DNA of 64,000 bases from Ilumatobacteraceae bacterium (GTDB lineage: Bacteria > Actinomycetota > Acidimicrobiia > Acidimicrobiales > Ilumatobacteraceae): the NCBI GenBank assembly GCA_018401375.1, contig JAGYKR010000004.1, forward strand, positions 106,749 to 170,748, given 5' to 3'. The notes beneath the pieces are model-generated. The model had not been told where the DNA came from. It made no database searches and saw nothing but the letters and a program-made list of their open reading frames with translations. The position numbers and the translations under genes are program-made. Of this stretch, positions 1 through 9,225 are shown piece by piece (the first letter of the stretch is position 1; each line of letters starts with the position of its first letter).

Positions 1-147
1 GACACAGAAGGACCCCTCGATGAGGACGCCCTGCTGGAGCGCTTCCGCGTCCTCAACGAACGACATGCAGCCGGCACCGTGACAGCCGAAGATTTTGAGG
101 CCGAGCGCCAAGAGATCTTCGGACTGCTCGGTCTCGGTGAAGCCTGA
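1..147 (+). CDS. C-terminal fragment, SHOCT-like tail
   Basis: Only the last 48 codons of this gene lie in the window; it reads in frame from base 1 to a TGA at 145-147. The tail (LLERFRVLNERHAAG, then TVTAEDFEAER) has the shape of a SHOCT motif: a short helix, a glycine turn, then T-x-E-x-F and a second helix. SHOCT motifs are short C-terminal oligomerisation or anchoring elements in many bacterial proteins. The function of the whole protein cannot be told. It ends 52 bases before glgA. Confidence 0.55.
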   Translation, partial: DTEGPLDEDALLERFRVLNERHAAGTVTAEDFEAERQEIFGLLGLGEA

Positions 148-199
148 CCCAACGTTGCTCTAGGAGCGAAGCATCTCTCGGGGTGCGAGGATGGGCGGT

Positions 200-1582
200 A
201 TGCGCATTGTCTTTGCTACTGCAGAACTGAGCCCGATCGCCACCGTTGGTGGTCTGGCCGCGGCCGCTGCTGGGCTTGTGCGTGAACTGCGTATTCAAGG
301 CCACCAAGTAGATTTACTTCTTCCCGACTACGGGGGGGTGGAGCTCGTTGATGAGCGCATCTCTACCCTTGAGGTTCCCTCATGGGTAGGCCCCGCCCGG
401 GTGCGGTCAGGGCGCCATGCAGTGGTGGGCGACATTCATTTAATCGCAGTCGCCGGTATCGAACGTAGTCACCCCTACCTCCGTCCTGACGGTGAGGGGT
501 GGCCTGATAACACCGAGCGGTTCTTGGGCTTCTCGCGTGCCGTTGCAGCCTTCGTTGAGGCCAATCGCCCCGATGTCGTCCATGTCAATGACTGGCACAC
601 AGCCACGACCCTGGCGGCCCTCGACGGTTCGATTCCTTCGGTGCTGTCTCTCCATAACCTTGCCTACCAGGGCACTGCCGCGGCTGACTGGATCCCCAAG
701 ATCGGGCCTCGTGGTCTCCATTACGAGTGGTGGGGTGGTCTGAACCCGTTGACCGGCGCGATTGCGTTGGCGGATCGCATCATTGCGGTGTCCCCTAACT
801 ATTCCCGTGAGATCCGAACCCCAGAGGGTGGGTTCGGGATTGATGAGGCCCTCGGCTTTCGGGGCGACGCTGTGGTGGGGATTTTGAACGGCATCGATAC
901 GGAGATTTGGGACCCTGCCACGGACCCGTTGCTCGTGAGTACATTTTCGGCATTGGATCTCACAGGTCGTGAAGCGAACCGTCGTGCCTTATCTGAACGG
1001 ATGGGATTCGCCTCTGATCATGTTCCTTTGGCCACTGTGGTCACACGACTGACGGAGCAAAAGGGCATCGATTTGTTGCTGCCGATCATCCCGGTGCTTG
1101 CCGAGGTGCCAGTGCGTCTCGCCGTGCTTGGCTCTGGAGATGCGTCGCTGAGCGCTCAACTTCACGCTGCGGCGCGCTCGCACCCCGAGTCCTTTGCGTT
1201 TGTGGAGGGTTACGACGAGGCGTTGTCGCATCAGATGTTTGCTGGGGCTGACATGTTTGTCATGCCCAGCAGGTTTGAACCCTGCGGTCTGACCCAGATG
1301 CAAGCGATGCGGTACGGCGCAATCCCGGTGGTGACAGCGGTGGGTGGTCTCGTGGATACCGTTATCGATCTCGACCTTGATCCACGCCAGGGCACCGGCG
1401 TCGTCGCGAACGCCGCCGATCCGGTCGCAGTGATGGCGGCATTGTTCCGATTGGCACGGAGGATCACCGACACCCGTCGGCGCGAGCGCATTCAACGCCG
1501 GATCATGTCCATCGACTGGTCATGGGCGGAGCCCGCTCGGAAATATGTGACCATTTATCGTGACCTCGTCACTACCGATTGA
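200..1582 (+). CDS. glgA: Glycogen synthase, GT5 family
   Basis: Transfers glucose from ADP-glucose to the growing alpha-1,4-glucan in the cytoplasm. The protein is 460 residues, close to the usual 477. Seen are the N-terminal GGL loop, HVNDWHTA, LSLHNLAYQG, GILNGIDTEIWDP, TEQKGIDLL and the C-terminal donor site PSRFEPCGLTQMQAMRYG. The start at 200 is chosen over the in-frame ATG at 191 because GAGG (187-190) lies 9 bases upstream of it but touches the 191 ATG directly. The usual N-terminal KTGGL appears as TVGGL, so the lysine that contacts ADP-glucose in the family is replaced. It is followed 15 bases later by glgC, so the two probably form an operon. Confidence 0.9.
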   Translation: MRIVFATAELSPIATVGGLAAAAAGLVRELRIQGHQVDLLLPDYGGVELVDERISTLEVPSWVGPARVRSGRHAVVGDIHLIAVAGIERSHPYLRPDGEGWPDNTERFLGFSRAVAAFVEANRPDVVHVNDWHTATTLAALDGSIPSVLSLHNLAYQGTAAADWIPKIGPRGLHYEWWGGLNPLTGAIALADRIIAVSPNYSREIRTPEGGFGIDEALGFRGDAVVGILNGIDTEIWDPATDPLLVSTFSALDLTGREANRRALSERMGFASDHVPLATVVTRLTEQKGIDLLLPIIPVLAEVPVRLAVLGSGDASLSAQLHAAARSHPESFAFVEGYDEALSHQMFAGADMFVMPSRFEPCGLTQMQAMRYGAIPVVTAVGGLVDTVIDLDLDPRQGTGVVANAADPVAVMAALFRLARRITDTRRRERIQRRIMSIDWSWAEPARKYVTIYRDLVTTD

Positions 1583-1597
1583 GTACTCTGCTCACCA

Positions 1598-2836
1598 ATG
1601 GCTGTTGACCCGCACGTACTCGTGATCGTGTTGGCGGGAGGGGAGGGCAAACGACTCCTGCCGTTGACCAATGACCGGGCTAAGCCCGCAGTGCCCTTTG
1701 GTGGTACTTACCGATTGATTGACTTCGCGCTCTCCAATTTTGCAAACGCCAGATACCTGAAGATCGTGGTGCTCACCCAATACAAGAGCCACAGCCTCGA
1801 CCGTCACATCAGCCAGACCTGGCGTTTCTCCCAGTTGCTCGATAACTACGTGACCCCGGTTCCAGCGCAAATGCGTCGAGGGCCGCAGTGGTTCCAAGGC
1901 TCAGCCGACGCGATCTACCAAAACCTGAACCTGATCTACGACGAGAATCCCGATGTGGTGTGTGTGTTCGGCGCTGACCACATCTACCGGATGGATCCCC
2001 GCCAGATGGTTGCCCAGCACATGGAGACCGATGCCGGTGTGACGGTGGCGGCCATTCCGGTCCCGCGCCATGAGGCGGTGGATTTTGGTGTGATCGAATC
2101 TGATGAGGCCGGCAAAATCATCCAATTCCACGAGAAATCCCTGAATCCGCCGACCATGGATGGAGACCCCACCCGTTGTTTGGCGAGCATGGGCAACTAC
2201 GTGTTTGATACGCAGACTCTGATCGATGTGGTCACCCCACATGAGCACCGTTACACGGACCTCGGAAGCCATGTGATCCCGGCACTCACCGACGCCGGGG
2301 TGGCCCACGTGTACGACTTCAGCACCAATGAGGTGCCGGGACAAGATGAGCGCGAACGCGGCTATTGGCGCGATGTGGGCTCAATCGACTCCTACTTTTC
2401 GGCCAACATGGATCTGATCGCCCCTGTGCCGGTCTTTAACCTCTACAACGACAAATGGCCGGTCTACACGAACCGGCGGGCTCTGCCCCCGGCCAAGGTC
2501 TCACGCGGGGTCGGGGGCGAACCGTCCTTTGTGGATGGGAGTCTGCTGTGCCAAGGATCGATCGTTTCCGGGGCCCACGTAGAGCGCTCAATCATCGGAA
2601 CGGGGGCGTTTATCGACCACGATGCCCACGTCACCGAATCGATCATCTTCCCAGGTGTCCATGTCGGGCCGGGTGCGCGCCTGCACCGATGCATCATTGA
2701 CAAAAACGTCATGGTGCCCGAGTGGTATCGCATCGGTCTCGATCGTGAGCACGACGCTGCGAACTACACCATCAGCGAACAGGGGGTGGTGGTCATCGAA
2801 AAGGACCGCCGCCTCCCGCCGATGCCCAAGCGCTGA
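1598..2836 (+). CDS. glgC: Glucose-1-phosphate adenylyltransferase
   Basis: Makes ADP-glucose from glucose 1-phosphate and ATP, the committed step of bacterial glycogen synthesis and the donor for the adjacent GlgA. The 412-residue protein opens with the nucleotidyltransferase signature LAGGEGKRLLPLT, followed by RAKPAVPFGG and the sugar-binding FHEKS segment, and ends with a left-handed beta-helix region (residues about 300-390) rich in hexapeptide-like turns. Length is normal for the family. Its last 44 bases overlap the 3' end of the convergent gene at 2793-3746. No clear Shine-Dalgarno sequence precedes the ATG, which may be translated by coupling with glgA. Confidence 0.93.
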   Translation: MAVDPHVLVIVLAGGEGKRLLPLTNDRAKPAVPFGGTYRLIDFALSNFANARYLKIVVLTQYKSHSLDRHISQTWRFSQLLDNYVTPVPAQMRRGPQWFQGSADAIYQNLNLIYDENPDVVCVFGADHIYRMDPRQMVAQHMETDAGVTVAAIPVPRHEAVDFGVIESDEAGKIIQFHEKSLNPPTMDGDPTRCLASMGNYVFDTQTLIDVVTPHEHRYTDLGSHVIPALTDAGVAHVYDFSTNEVPGQDERERGYWRDVGSIDSYFSANMDLIAPVPVFNLYNDKWPVYTNRRALPPAKVSRGVGGEPSFVDGSLLCQGSIVSGAHVERSIIGTGAFIDHDAHVTESIIFPGVHVGPGARLHRCIIDKNVMVPEWYRIGLDREHDAANYTISEQGVVVIEKDRRLPPMPKR

Positions 2837-3746
2837 GCCGTAGCGCCTCGGCGAATAGACCGGCTCCGGTGAGTGGCTGGCTGCGTTGGGCAACGGCCCG
2901 ACGCAGCAAAGACAGCATTGAAATCATCCCGAACCACTCGAGTTGGGCGGGACTGTGAGTGGCCGGTGGAATCAAAACTGGTTCGCCATTGACTTCGATG
3001 CTCGGGGTCGGCATGAGTTCGGCCCGCACCACGCCAGAAGAGGAAGACATCTGCAGATCGTGGATCGTGGAGCGTCCCAGATGGCTGCCAACCACAACGC
3101 TGAGATGGGCGGTCCGGACACCTGCAGCGTTGAGCACCCCACCCCGCCACGTGGCTGTGGTCCCCGAACCACCCTGATCGGTGATGAGCGCTGAGTCCCA
3201 AGTGATCTGAGTTGTGTTGTCGAGAATCCGCAGGCTGAGAAGGGCTCGCATGAGGACCGCTGGAGCGAGCGACGCGATGACATTGCGCTCAGTGTGGGAG
3301 TCAAAAGGATGCAGACCGCGGGTTTCGAAACTGCTGAGTTGGCCGATCTCTCCCGCCTCGGTGAGCGCACCGGCAAAAACGGGTGCGTGAAGGAGTTCAT
3401 CACCGTGGACAAGAGGTTGGCGGTGCTGATGGGCGATTCGTGCCACCTCATCTACTTCGTCTGGGTCCTCGGACCAGTTCCCGTCGGCGATGACGCCGTG
3501 ACCCGCACTCAGCCAATCGCTGATTTCTGAGGCGGTGGCCCCGATGAGGACCACCGCATCGACGATGTCGTTACCGAGACCTTCTCGCACGGGTGTCTCG
3601 AGGTCCAATGGCTGCACCCGCCAGCCAGCGAGCCGGGCTGCGGCGTCATAAGCCTGAGCCCGAGCGATGCTGAGAGGTCGCGCCCGTGCAGAAGGAGCAA
3701 TGCGAATCGTCAAGGTCTCGGTGGCGGGTTCTGGCATCGTGCTCAC
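2793..3746 (-). CDS. Degenerate Gfo/Idh/MocA-like protein
   Basis: A 317-residue protein with no obvious close family. The segment around DAVVLIGATASEI and GHGVIADGNW resembles the part of Gfo/Idh/MocA oxidoreductases where the cofactor domain predicts which residue is at risk, and RQPLVHGDELLHAP with a following EIGQL resembles the start of their second domain; the C-terminal helix PLTGAGLFAEALRLS also fits. The N-terminal GxGxxG dinucleotide motif is missing, so catalytic activity is doubtful. It lies 29 bases downstream of an F420-type oxidoreductase on the same strand and probably shares its transcript. The family call is inference from motif spacing only. Confidence 0.45.
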   Translation of the reverse strand: MSTMPEPATETLTIRIAPSARARPLSIARAQAYDAAARLAGWRVQPLDLETPVREGLGNDIVDAVVLIGATASEISDWLSAGHGVIADGNWSEDPDEVDEVARIAHQHRQPLVHGDELLHAPVFAGALTEAGEIGQLSSFETRGLHPFDSHTERNVIASLAPAVLMRALLSLRILDNTTQITWDSALITDQGGSGTTATWRGGVLNAAGVRTAHLSVVVGSHLGRSTIHDLQMSSSSGVVRAELMPTPSIEVNGEPVLIPPATHSPAQLEWFGMISMLSLLRRAVAQRSQPLTGAGLFAEALRLSAWASAGGGGPFR

Positions 3747-3775
3747 CTGAAGGGTCGGGCCCGCATCTGAACTGC

Positions 3776-4744
3776 TCAGGTGCCGGTGAGTCGGGAGACC
3801 ACCGGCGCGAAGTCGTCGATGTTCTCCTCACCAATGATCACGTAGCTCAAGCCCCACTGTTCGCGACGCTCCTGCAGTTTGTCGATGATGTGGTCCACGC
3901 TGCCGATGAGAGCGAACGGCGAGCTCTCGATCATCTCGGTGTCCACTGCAAGCATTTGGGCAAGGCCGGAAATCGTGCCGGCGGCATCATCGGTGATCGT
4001 GGCCATGAACACCCGGATGTTCATCTCTATCTCATCGATCCGGTGGCCGGCTGCTGAGCGTACGATCTGCACCTTGTCGTCTACCGCTTGAGCGGTCATC
4101 GTGGCAAAGGCCGCCGGCCCGACCTCGCCGGCAGTCAAGGTGGCGTTGATGCCAATGATGTCAGCCTCCCGGGCCGCGATCGACAGCACGCGCCGGCCGC
4201 CGCCGCCGATCAGTAGCGGGGGTCCGGGCTGTTGGACCGGGGCGGGGGTCGCGTCGTAGTTCGAGATCTGGTAGTGAGTGCCGTCGAAACTGAATGGTCC
4301 GGGTGCAAAACATCCCCGAAGGACGCTGATCGCCTCCTCGAATCGATCCACGCGAACCTTCGGGGAGTCGTAGGGGATTCCGGATTGCTGGTAGTCGGTG
4401 GCCATCCATCCGGCACCGAGCCCAACCTCAACGCGACCATCGCTGAGGAGGTCCATTGTCGCTAGTTCTTTGGCCAGCACCACGGGGTGTTTGTAGTCGT
4501 TGTCGAATACCAGTGCGCCCACTCGCAAGGTGGTGGTGGCGTCAGCGATCGCCTGCAGAGCTGGCATCGGAGCTAACTGCGGGGTGAAATGGTCAGGCAT
4601 GGTCGCGGTGGAGTAGCCGAGGTCCTCGATACGGCGCGCCGTCGCCCGCCAGTGCACTGCGCTTGACAGCCCGGAAAGTTGTACCCCAAACCGAAACGGT
4701 CGGGTTCGCGAAGGTCCTGTGGGAGGTTGCTGCTCGGTGGACAT
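3776..4744 (-). CDS. LLM-class F420-dependent oxidoreductase
   Basis: A 322-residue TIM-barrel enzyme of the luciferase-like monooxygenase superfamily, most like the actinobacterial F420-binding branch (TIGR03621-type). Seen are FRFGVQLSG at the N terminus, TATMPDHF, LRVGALVFDNDYKHP, DRFEEAISVLRG and PLLIGGGGRRVLSIAAREADIIG, which are typical of the barrel strands and phosphate-binding region. The start at 4744 (MSTEQQPP) is used rather than 4873, because the longer frame would run into the divergent PBP gene at 4791 and its first 43 residues do not look like this fold. The substrate is unknown. Confidence 0.8.
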   Translation of the reverse strand: MSTEQQPPTGPSRTRPFRFGVQLSGLSSAVHWRATARRIEDLGYSTATMPDHFTPQLAPMPALQAIADATTTLRVGALVFDNDYKHPVVLAKELATMDLLSDGRVEVGLGAGWMATDYQQSGIPYDSPKVRVDRFEEAISVLRGCFAPGPFSFDGTHYQISNYDATPAPVQQPGPPLLIGGGGRRVLSIAAREADIIGINATLTAGEVGPAAFATMTAQAVDDKVQIVRSAAGHRIDEIEMNIRVFMATITDDAAGTISGLAQMLAVDTEMIESSPFALIGSVDHIIDKLQERREQWGLSYVIIGEENIDDFAPVVSRLTGT

Positions 4745-4790
4745 CGCCTGACACCGTAGCGCTACCCCTCCTCGGTAGGATGCGAACGTC

Positions 4791-7142
4791 GTGAAACCCG
4801 TTGGTTGGACCCTCCGAATGGCGCTGGTGATCCTGGCGGGTGCGCTGTTGATCAGTTCGTCTTCGGTGGCCATCGCCCCACGGATCTGGCGGGTCGCTAA
4901 CGCCCATCAGCAGGACCCGATTGTGCTCCCTGAGTTCCAGTCATTGGCTCAACGGACCTATGTCTATGACATCGAGGGCAATGAAATCGGTGTCTTTGAA
5001 CTGGAGAACTCCCAACCCATCAACCTGGCCGATGTGCCTGCAGATGTGATCCAAGCCTTCTTGTCGGTGGAGGACAACGAGTTCTGGACCCACCGTGGGG
5101 TCAATGTTCGCAGCCTGTTTCGAGCCACGCTGTCAAACTTCGCCTCCGATGCGCCCCAGCAAGGTGCCTCCACGATCACCATGCAGGTGGCAAAAAACGA
5201 CTACTTGGCCGGCCTTGAGCGCGATGGTCGTTATAAGGCCTTGCAGATCGTTTACGCGATGCGTCTCGAACGTGAAATGACCAAAGAAGAAATCCTTGAG
5301 CGATATTTGAACACCGTCTACTTCGGTAACAACGCCTACGGGATCGCCGCCGCTGCGGAAACCTACTTTGGGAAGCGAGTGGCTGATTTGAGCCTCATCG
5401 AGGCGGCATTTTTGGCAGGTCTCGTGCGGTCGCCATCTGGATATGACCCGATCTCCAACCCGGATCGCAGTCGGGCTCGGTTCCTGCAGGTGCTCGTCCG
5501 ACTGCAATCAGATGGTCTGATCACCGAGGCGCAATCCGACGCTCTGGCCGAGGGACCCCAAGCCTTTGTGATCCCGGAACGGACCCAGTCGCTTCCGCAG
5601 CGTCAGGTAAACCGCACCTACTTCACCGAGGCGGTTCGTGATTACCTTTTGAATCGTTCGAGCATCTTGGGTACGAGTTATCAAGAACGGTACAACCGAT
5701 TGTTCCGGGGGGGGTTGCGGATCCACACCACCTTGGATCCCTACCTCCAACTCCATGCTTCGGACGCCCGCGATCTCTTACCGGACACTTTGCAAGGCTT
5801 TGATGCGGCACTGATTTCGCTCGATACGAGGACAGCGGCCGTTCGGGCGATGGTCGGAGGCCGTGGCTTCATTCCCGGCCAGCGCGAACTTAACCTCGCC
5901 CTCGCCCCGAGCCAAACCGGGTCATCGATCAAGATCTTTGTGCTCGCTGCGGCGATCTTGGCGGGGGCCGAGGACTATGACACGATCGACGGCCTGCGGG
6001 GGTGCGTACTGCCGAATCCGGGCAATGTGGACGAACCTACCTTCACCATCGACGGGGGAGTGGAAGGCGGAGTCTTCACCCTGCGTGAACATTCGGCGCG
6101 CTCAATCAACTGCGCCTTCGCTCGACTCTCCCAAATCGTCGGTTTACACCGGGTGGTGGATCTGACCTATCGGATGTCGCAGTCCCCGTACCTCTATCGC
6201 GGTCAGCCGCGTTCCGAACGCCGACCGATTGAGCCCTTTGCGAGTTATGCCACCGGTGCCAACGAGATGAGCACCATGGACATGGCCGCTGGGATGCAAA
6301 CCATCGCCAATCGGGGTGAACATCACGATCCGTATTACATCGACTACATCGAAGACGCCGATGGCCGTCGGATTTATACCCATGTGGCAACAGGTACTCG
6401 GGTGCTGCCTGAAGGGGTGGCCGATCTGACCTTGAACATTTTGAAAGACACTTTGACCGACGGCACCGGCCGCGCCGAACTTGGCCGTTTCGCTCAGCAA
6501 CGTCCCGCTGCGGGTAAGACGGGAACTCAGCAAGACAACACGGTGGCTACATTCGTTGGTTCCACCCCCTACCTGACCACCGCAGTACTCGTCCGAGATC
6601 CGGCGCGCTACACCCCGATGCGCAACATCGCCGAGTTCCAAGCCGATGGTGTGCCCCGAGTCCAGGGTGGTACCTATCCAGCAAAGATCTGGGGTGCGTT
6701 CATGGAAAAGGCTCACCTCTTTGAGCCAGTAACCGACTGGAGTGCTCCACCGGGGCAACGGCGACCGCCTGCAGTGTTGTATCTCCCGGGCGTGGAATGT
6801 CTGTACGAACTCGTTCCGGTGGTGGAGGAGATCGATGATCCACTCGCCGGCCCGCCACGGGGAGGTCGACCCATCTCAACGACCACCACGATCCCTGATG
6901 GAACGGGTGACGGAAACGGTGACGCGCCCCCGTCGGCGACCACTTCGACGTCAACGACGTCAACTACGTCAACTACGTCAACTACGACTACCACCACCTT
7001 GCCGCCGCCCCAACTATCCTTGCTCCCTAGTGGCACAACCATCCCTCCCGAGATCACCGATCCACGGGCTCCGCTACCTTCGGCCCCGGCTGGAACGACT
7101 GTCGGGCCCTGTCAGACCTCAGAGGAGCCTGTAAATGAATGA
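4791..7142 (+). CDS. Class A penicillin-binding protein
   Basis: A bifunctional peptidoglycan glycosyltransferase and DD-transpeptidase of 783 residues, anchored by one N-terminal membrane helix (residues about 10-30). The GT51 domain shows SVEDNEFWTHRGV (catalytic Glu near 94) and ASTITMQVAKN. The transpeptidase has all three motifs: SSIK near 378, SIN near 438 and KTGT near 576. The C terminus is a long, disordered Thr/Ser/Pro tail built partly from a 9-base DNA repeat. The start is GTG at 4791. It overlaps the next gene by 8 bases. The active-site serine is in GSSIKI rather than the more usual GSxFKP. Confidence 0.93.
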   Translation: MKPVGWTLRMALVILAGALLISSSSVAIAPRIWRVANAHQQDPIVLPEFQSLAQRTYVYDIEGNEIGVFELENSQPINLADVPADVIQAFLSVEDNEFWTHRGVNVRSLFRATLSNFASDAPQQGASTITMQVAKNDYLAGLERDGRYKALQIVYAMRLEREMTKEEILERYLNTVYFGNNAYGIAAAAETYFGKRVADLSLIEAAFLAGLVRSPSGYDPISNPDRSRARFLQVLVRLQSDGLITEAQSDALAEGPQAFVIPERTQSLPQRQVNRTYFTEAVRDYLLNRSSILGTSYQERYNRLFRGGLRIHTTLDPYLQLHASDARDLLPDTLQGFDAALISLDTRTAAVRAMVGGRGFIPGQRELNLALAPSQTGSSIKIFVLAAAILAGAEDYDTIDGLRGCVLPNPGNVDEPTFTIDGGVEGGVFTLREHSARSINCAFARLSQIVGLHRVVDLTYRMSQSPYLYRGQPRSERRPIEPFASYATGANEMSTMDMAAGMQTIANRGEHHDPYYIDYIEDADGRRIYTHVATGTRVLPEGVADLTLNILKDTLTDGTGRAELGRFAQQRPAAGKTGTQQDNTVATFVGSTPYLTTAVLVRDPARYTPMRNIAEFQADGVPRVQGGTYPAKIWGAFMEKAHLFEPVTDWSAPPGQRRPPAVLYLPGVECLYELVPVVEEIDDPLAGPPRGGRPISTTTTIPDGTGDGNGDAPPSATTSTSTTSTTSTTSTTTTTTLPPPQLSLLPSGTTIPPEITDPRAPLPSAPAGTTVGPCQTSEEPVNE
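6948..6983 (+). repeat. 9-bp tandem repeat, four copies, in PBP tail
   Basis: Unit ACGTCAACT (first copy ends in G). It encodes the Thr/Ser-rich stretch of the PBP C-terminal tail, so copy-number changes would stay in frame. Confidence 0.9.
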
Positions 7143-7839
7143 GTTGTTGCTCGCCGTGCAAAGCGTGGACACCCAGATTGACCAGTTAACACATCGATTA
7201 GGGGTCTTGCCCGAACTCGTTGCGGCCAAACACAACCGACAGCAATTGCTGGTCTGGGAAGCTGAACAGCAACGGATGATGACCCGCACCGCAGAGTTGG
7301 AATCACAGGTGGAGTCCGCTGAGCAACAAGCGGCCGAACTCGATATGCACAAAATGCGGCTGTCGGGCCAACTCCGAACAGTGATCGCCCCGCGCGAGGC
7401 AGAAGCGCTTCAATCGGAGATGAAGACCCTGTCCGAGCGCCGCGATGCGCTCGACGAGCAGGAGCTTGACGCGATGGAGGAACTGAGCGAGCTTGAGATT
7501 CAGATGGCCGAACATGGCGAGCAGGAACCGGCCTTGCGCGAGATGATGGGTCTCGGCGATGAAGCTCTCGATCAGGTCCAAGCGGAAATCAAGGCCGAGG
7601 TGGAGACGCTGGCCGCACGGCGCACAGAACTGCGCGCCGAACTCCCCGCTGAGATCCTCGCTCGATACGACCATCTGCGCAGCAACCTCGGGGTGGCGGT
7701 GGCTCCATTGATCGGCCGACGCTGCGAGGGGTGCCATATGGATTTGTCGCCGGTGGAGGTGGACATCGTGAAGGCGGTGCCTGAAGGCCAACTGACCGAA
7801 TGCCCTCAGTGCACCCGGATTCTGGTGCGCAAAGCCTGA
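7135..7839 (+). CDS. Coiled-coil C4 zinc-ribbon protein (CT398/CdsZ type)
   Basis: A 234-residue cytoplasmic protein. Residues about 10-180 are a charged heptad-rich antiparallel coiled coil; the C terminus carries a four-cysteine zinc ribbon (RRCEGCHMDL, then ECPQCTR). This is the zf-RING_7/DUF164 architecture seen widely in actinobacteria and in Chlamydia CdsZ. The biochemical role in actinobacteria is not settled. The ATG at 7135 lies inside the end of the PBP gene and the stop overlaps the next start, indicating translational coupling in a four-gene operon. Confidence 0.85.
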   Translation: MNELLLAVQSVDTQIDQLTHRLGVLPELVAAKHNRQQLLVWEAEQQRMMTRTAELESQVESAEQQAAELDMHKMRLSGQLRTVIAPREAEALQSEMKTLSERRDALDEQELDAMEELSELEIQMAEHGEQEPALREMMGLGDEALDQVQAEIKAEVETLAARRTELRAELPAEILARYDHLRSNLGVAVAPLIGRRCEGCHMDLSPVEVDIVKAVPEGQLTECPQCTRILVRKA

Positions 7840-8342
7840 TGATCCTGTGGTCGGTTGGTACTGCTGTTGTGACGATCTGGTTCGTCTTTGGTGACCCCCG
7901 GTTTGATTACCGCTGGCTAGTCCTCGGCTCATTGGCACCTTTGGCCATTGATATGTGGACCGGAGGAGCATGGGTGATGCACAGCGTGATCATGAGCGTG
8001 GTGTTAATGACGGCGGTGATGCTTGGCACGATCGGTAGGCGCGCCGTGCGAAGATCCTTGCTCGGCCTGCCCCTCGGCACCTTTTTGTATCTTGTGTTCT
8101 CGGGGGCTTGGGCTGATCAAAACGTTTTCTGGTGGCCATTCAGTGGATGGGCCTCGGACTGGGGATCGTTGCCGATCATGGAGCGCGGTTGGTGGAATCT
8201 GCCTCTTGAGGTTGCCGGTGCTGCGATGCTGCTGTGGATTGCTCGGACCACGAAGTTGTCGGTGCGTTCCCAGCGCCTCGAGTTCTGGCGGACCGGACAG
8301 TTGCGTCTGCCGGTGAGCGTTAACGAGGACAGCAGATGCTGA
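7839..8342 (+). CDS. Multi-pass membrane protein
   Basis: A 167-residue protein with about four hydrophobic segments (residues about 1-35, 40-62, 75-92 and 125-147). The start at 7839 shares one base with the preceding TGA; the longer frame from 7800 lies inside the zinc-ribbon gene. The order of conserved-looking polar residues in the membrane (LAIDMWTGG, then WVMHSV) recalls YdjM-like membrane metal-dependent hydrolases, but this is weak. Function unknown. Overlaps the next gene by 7 bases. Confidence 0.7.
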   Translation: MILWSVGTAVVTIWFVFGDPRFDYRWLVLGSLAPLAIDMWTGGAWVMHSVIMSVVLMTAVMLGTIGRRAVRRSLLGLPLGTFLYLVFSGAWADQNVFWWPFSGWASDWGSLPIMERGWWNLPLEVAGAAMLLWIARTTKLSVRSQRLEFWRTGQLRLPVSVNEDSRC

Positions 8343-8920
8343 TTCTGGTGCGTCACGGACGAACCCCGGCGAATGCTGCAGGACTTTTGCAGGGCAGGCT
8401 CAATCAATCTCTTGATGAGGTGGGATATGAGCAGGCCGAACGGGTGGCGTCGGCGGTTCGCTCCTCGTTGGCTTCGGTGGACAAGGTGATTGCGAGCCCG
8501 CTCACCAGAGCGCAACAGACTGCATCGGCGTTCGGGTTACCGGTGCACACCGATGAGCGCTGGCTCGAGATTTCCTACGGGGTCTACGAGGGAGTGGCGA
8601 TGTCCAAGGTGCCCCGAGATGTCTGGCAGAACTGGCGTCAGGACCCGTACTTCGAACCCGAAGGTGGCGAGTCGATGTGGGCCATGGACCAAAGAGTGCG
8701 GGATGCCTGCCACGACCTGATGGAGGAAGCCAAAGAGGCCAATGTCGTGGTGGTCAGTCATGTCTCGCCGATGAAGTCCGCTGTTGCGTGGGCACTCGGA
8801 GTTGATCTCGGCATCTCGTGGCGAACGCATCTCGCCCAGGCCGCGGTGTGTCGGATCGAGGTCCGCGACTCAGGCCCAGTCCTTGTCTCGTTCAACGAGA
8901 CTCCAGCCGCCGGAATGTGA
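8336..8920 (+). CDS. Histidine phosphatase (phosphoglycerate mutase fold)
   Basis: A 194-residue enzyme of the histidine phosphatase superfamily. The phosphoacceptor motif LVRHGRT is at residues 4-10, IASPLTRAQQTA supplies the second arginine, and VVVSHVSPMKS supplies the second catalytic histidine. The substrate cannot be assigned; actinobacterial relatives include cofactor-independent phosphatases of sugar phosphates. It ends the PBP-zinc ribbon-membrane protein operon and its 3' end overlaps the convergent mscL-like gene by 51 bases. Confidence 0.85.
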   Translation: MLILVRHGRTPANAAGLLQGRLNQSLDEVGYEQAERVASAVRSSLASVDKVIASPLTRAQQTASAFGLPVHTDERWLEISYGVYEGVAMSKVPRDVWQNWRQDPYFEPEGGESMWAMDQRVRDACHDLMEEAKEANVVVVSHVSPMKSAVAWALGVDLGISWRTHLAQAAVCRIEVRDSGPVLVSFNETPAAGM

Positions 8921-9184
8921 CAGGGGCCTCACGGCCGTCTCAGAGTTTGGGCCATCAGGTGCGCGCACCACCCGGTTATAGGCCGTCATCATCCAAAAGA
9001 CAGTGATTGCGATCGGTACCAAGTTGACCTCTCCACAGGGGATCGCCACGATCGGCATGATCACACTCTCGACAAGGGCGTTGATTGTGCTCGTGACCGC
9101 AGCCCCGATGACGAAGGCCACTGCGAGGGCCAAAAGATTGTCGCGGCTGATGAAAACTTTGAACTCGGCGATGAAAGATCGCAT
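8870..9184 (-). CDS. mscL: Compact MscL-like mechanosensitive channel
   Basis: A 104-residue membrane protein related to the large-conductance mechanosensitive channel. TM1 is clear (DNLLALAVAFVIGAAVTSTINALVESVIMP in pieces, residues about 15-45), and a second helix (VPIAITVFWMMTAYNRV) follows almost at once. Canonical MscL has a periplasmic loop of about 30 residues between the helices; here only about ten remain, as if removed in frame. The C-terminal 35 residues are read across the 3' end of the convergent phosphatase gene and may not be conserved. It could be a functional short variant or a decaying copy. Confidence 0.6.
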   Translation of the reverse strand: MRSFIAEFKVFISRDNLLALAVAFVIGAAVTSTINALVESVIMPIVAIPCGEVNLVPIAITVFWMMTAYNRVVRAPDGPNSETAVRPLSHSGGWSLVERDKDWA

Positions 9185-9225
9185 ATGGATCTGCTTTTCT
9201 GACGGGGTCCCCTCAGGGGTGGTTC

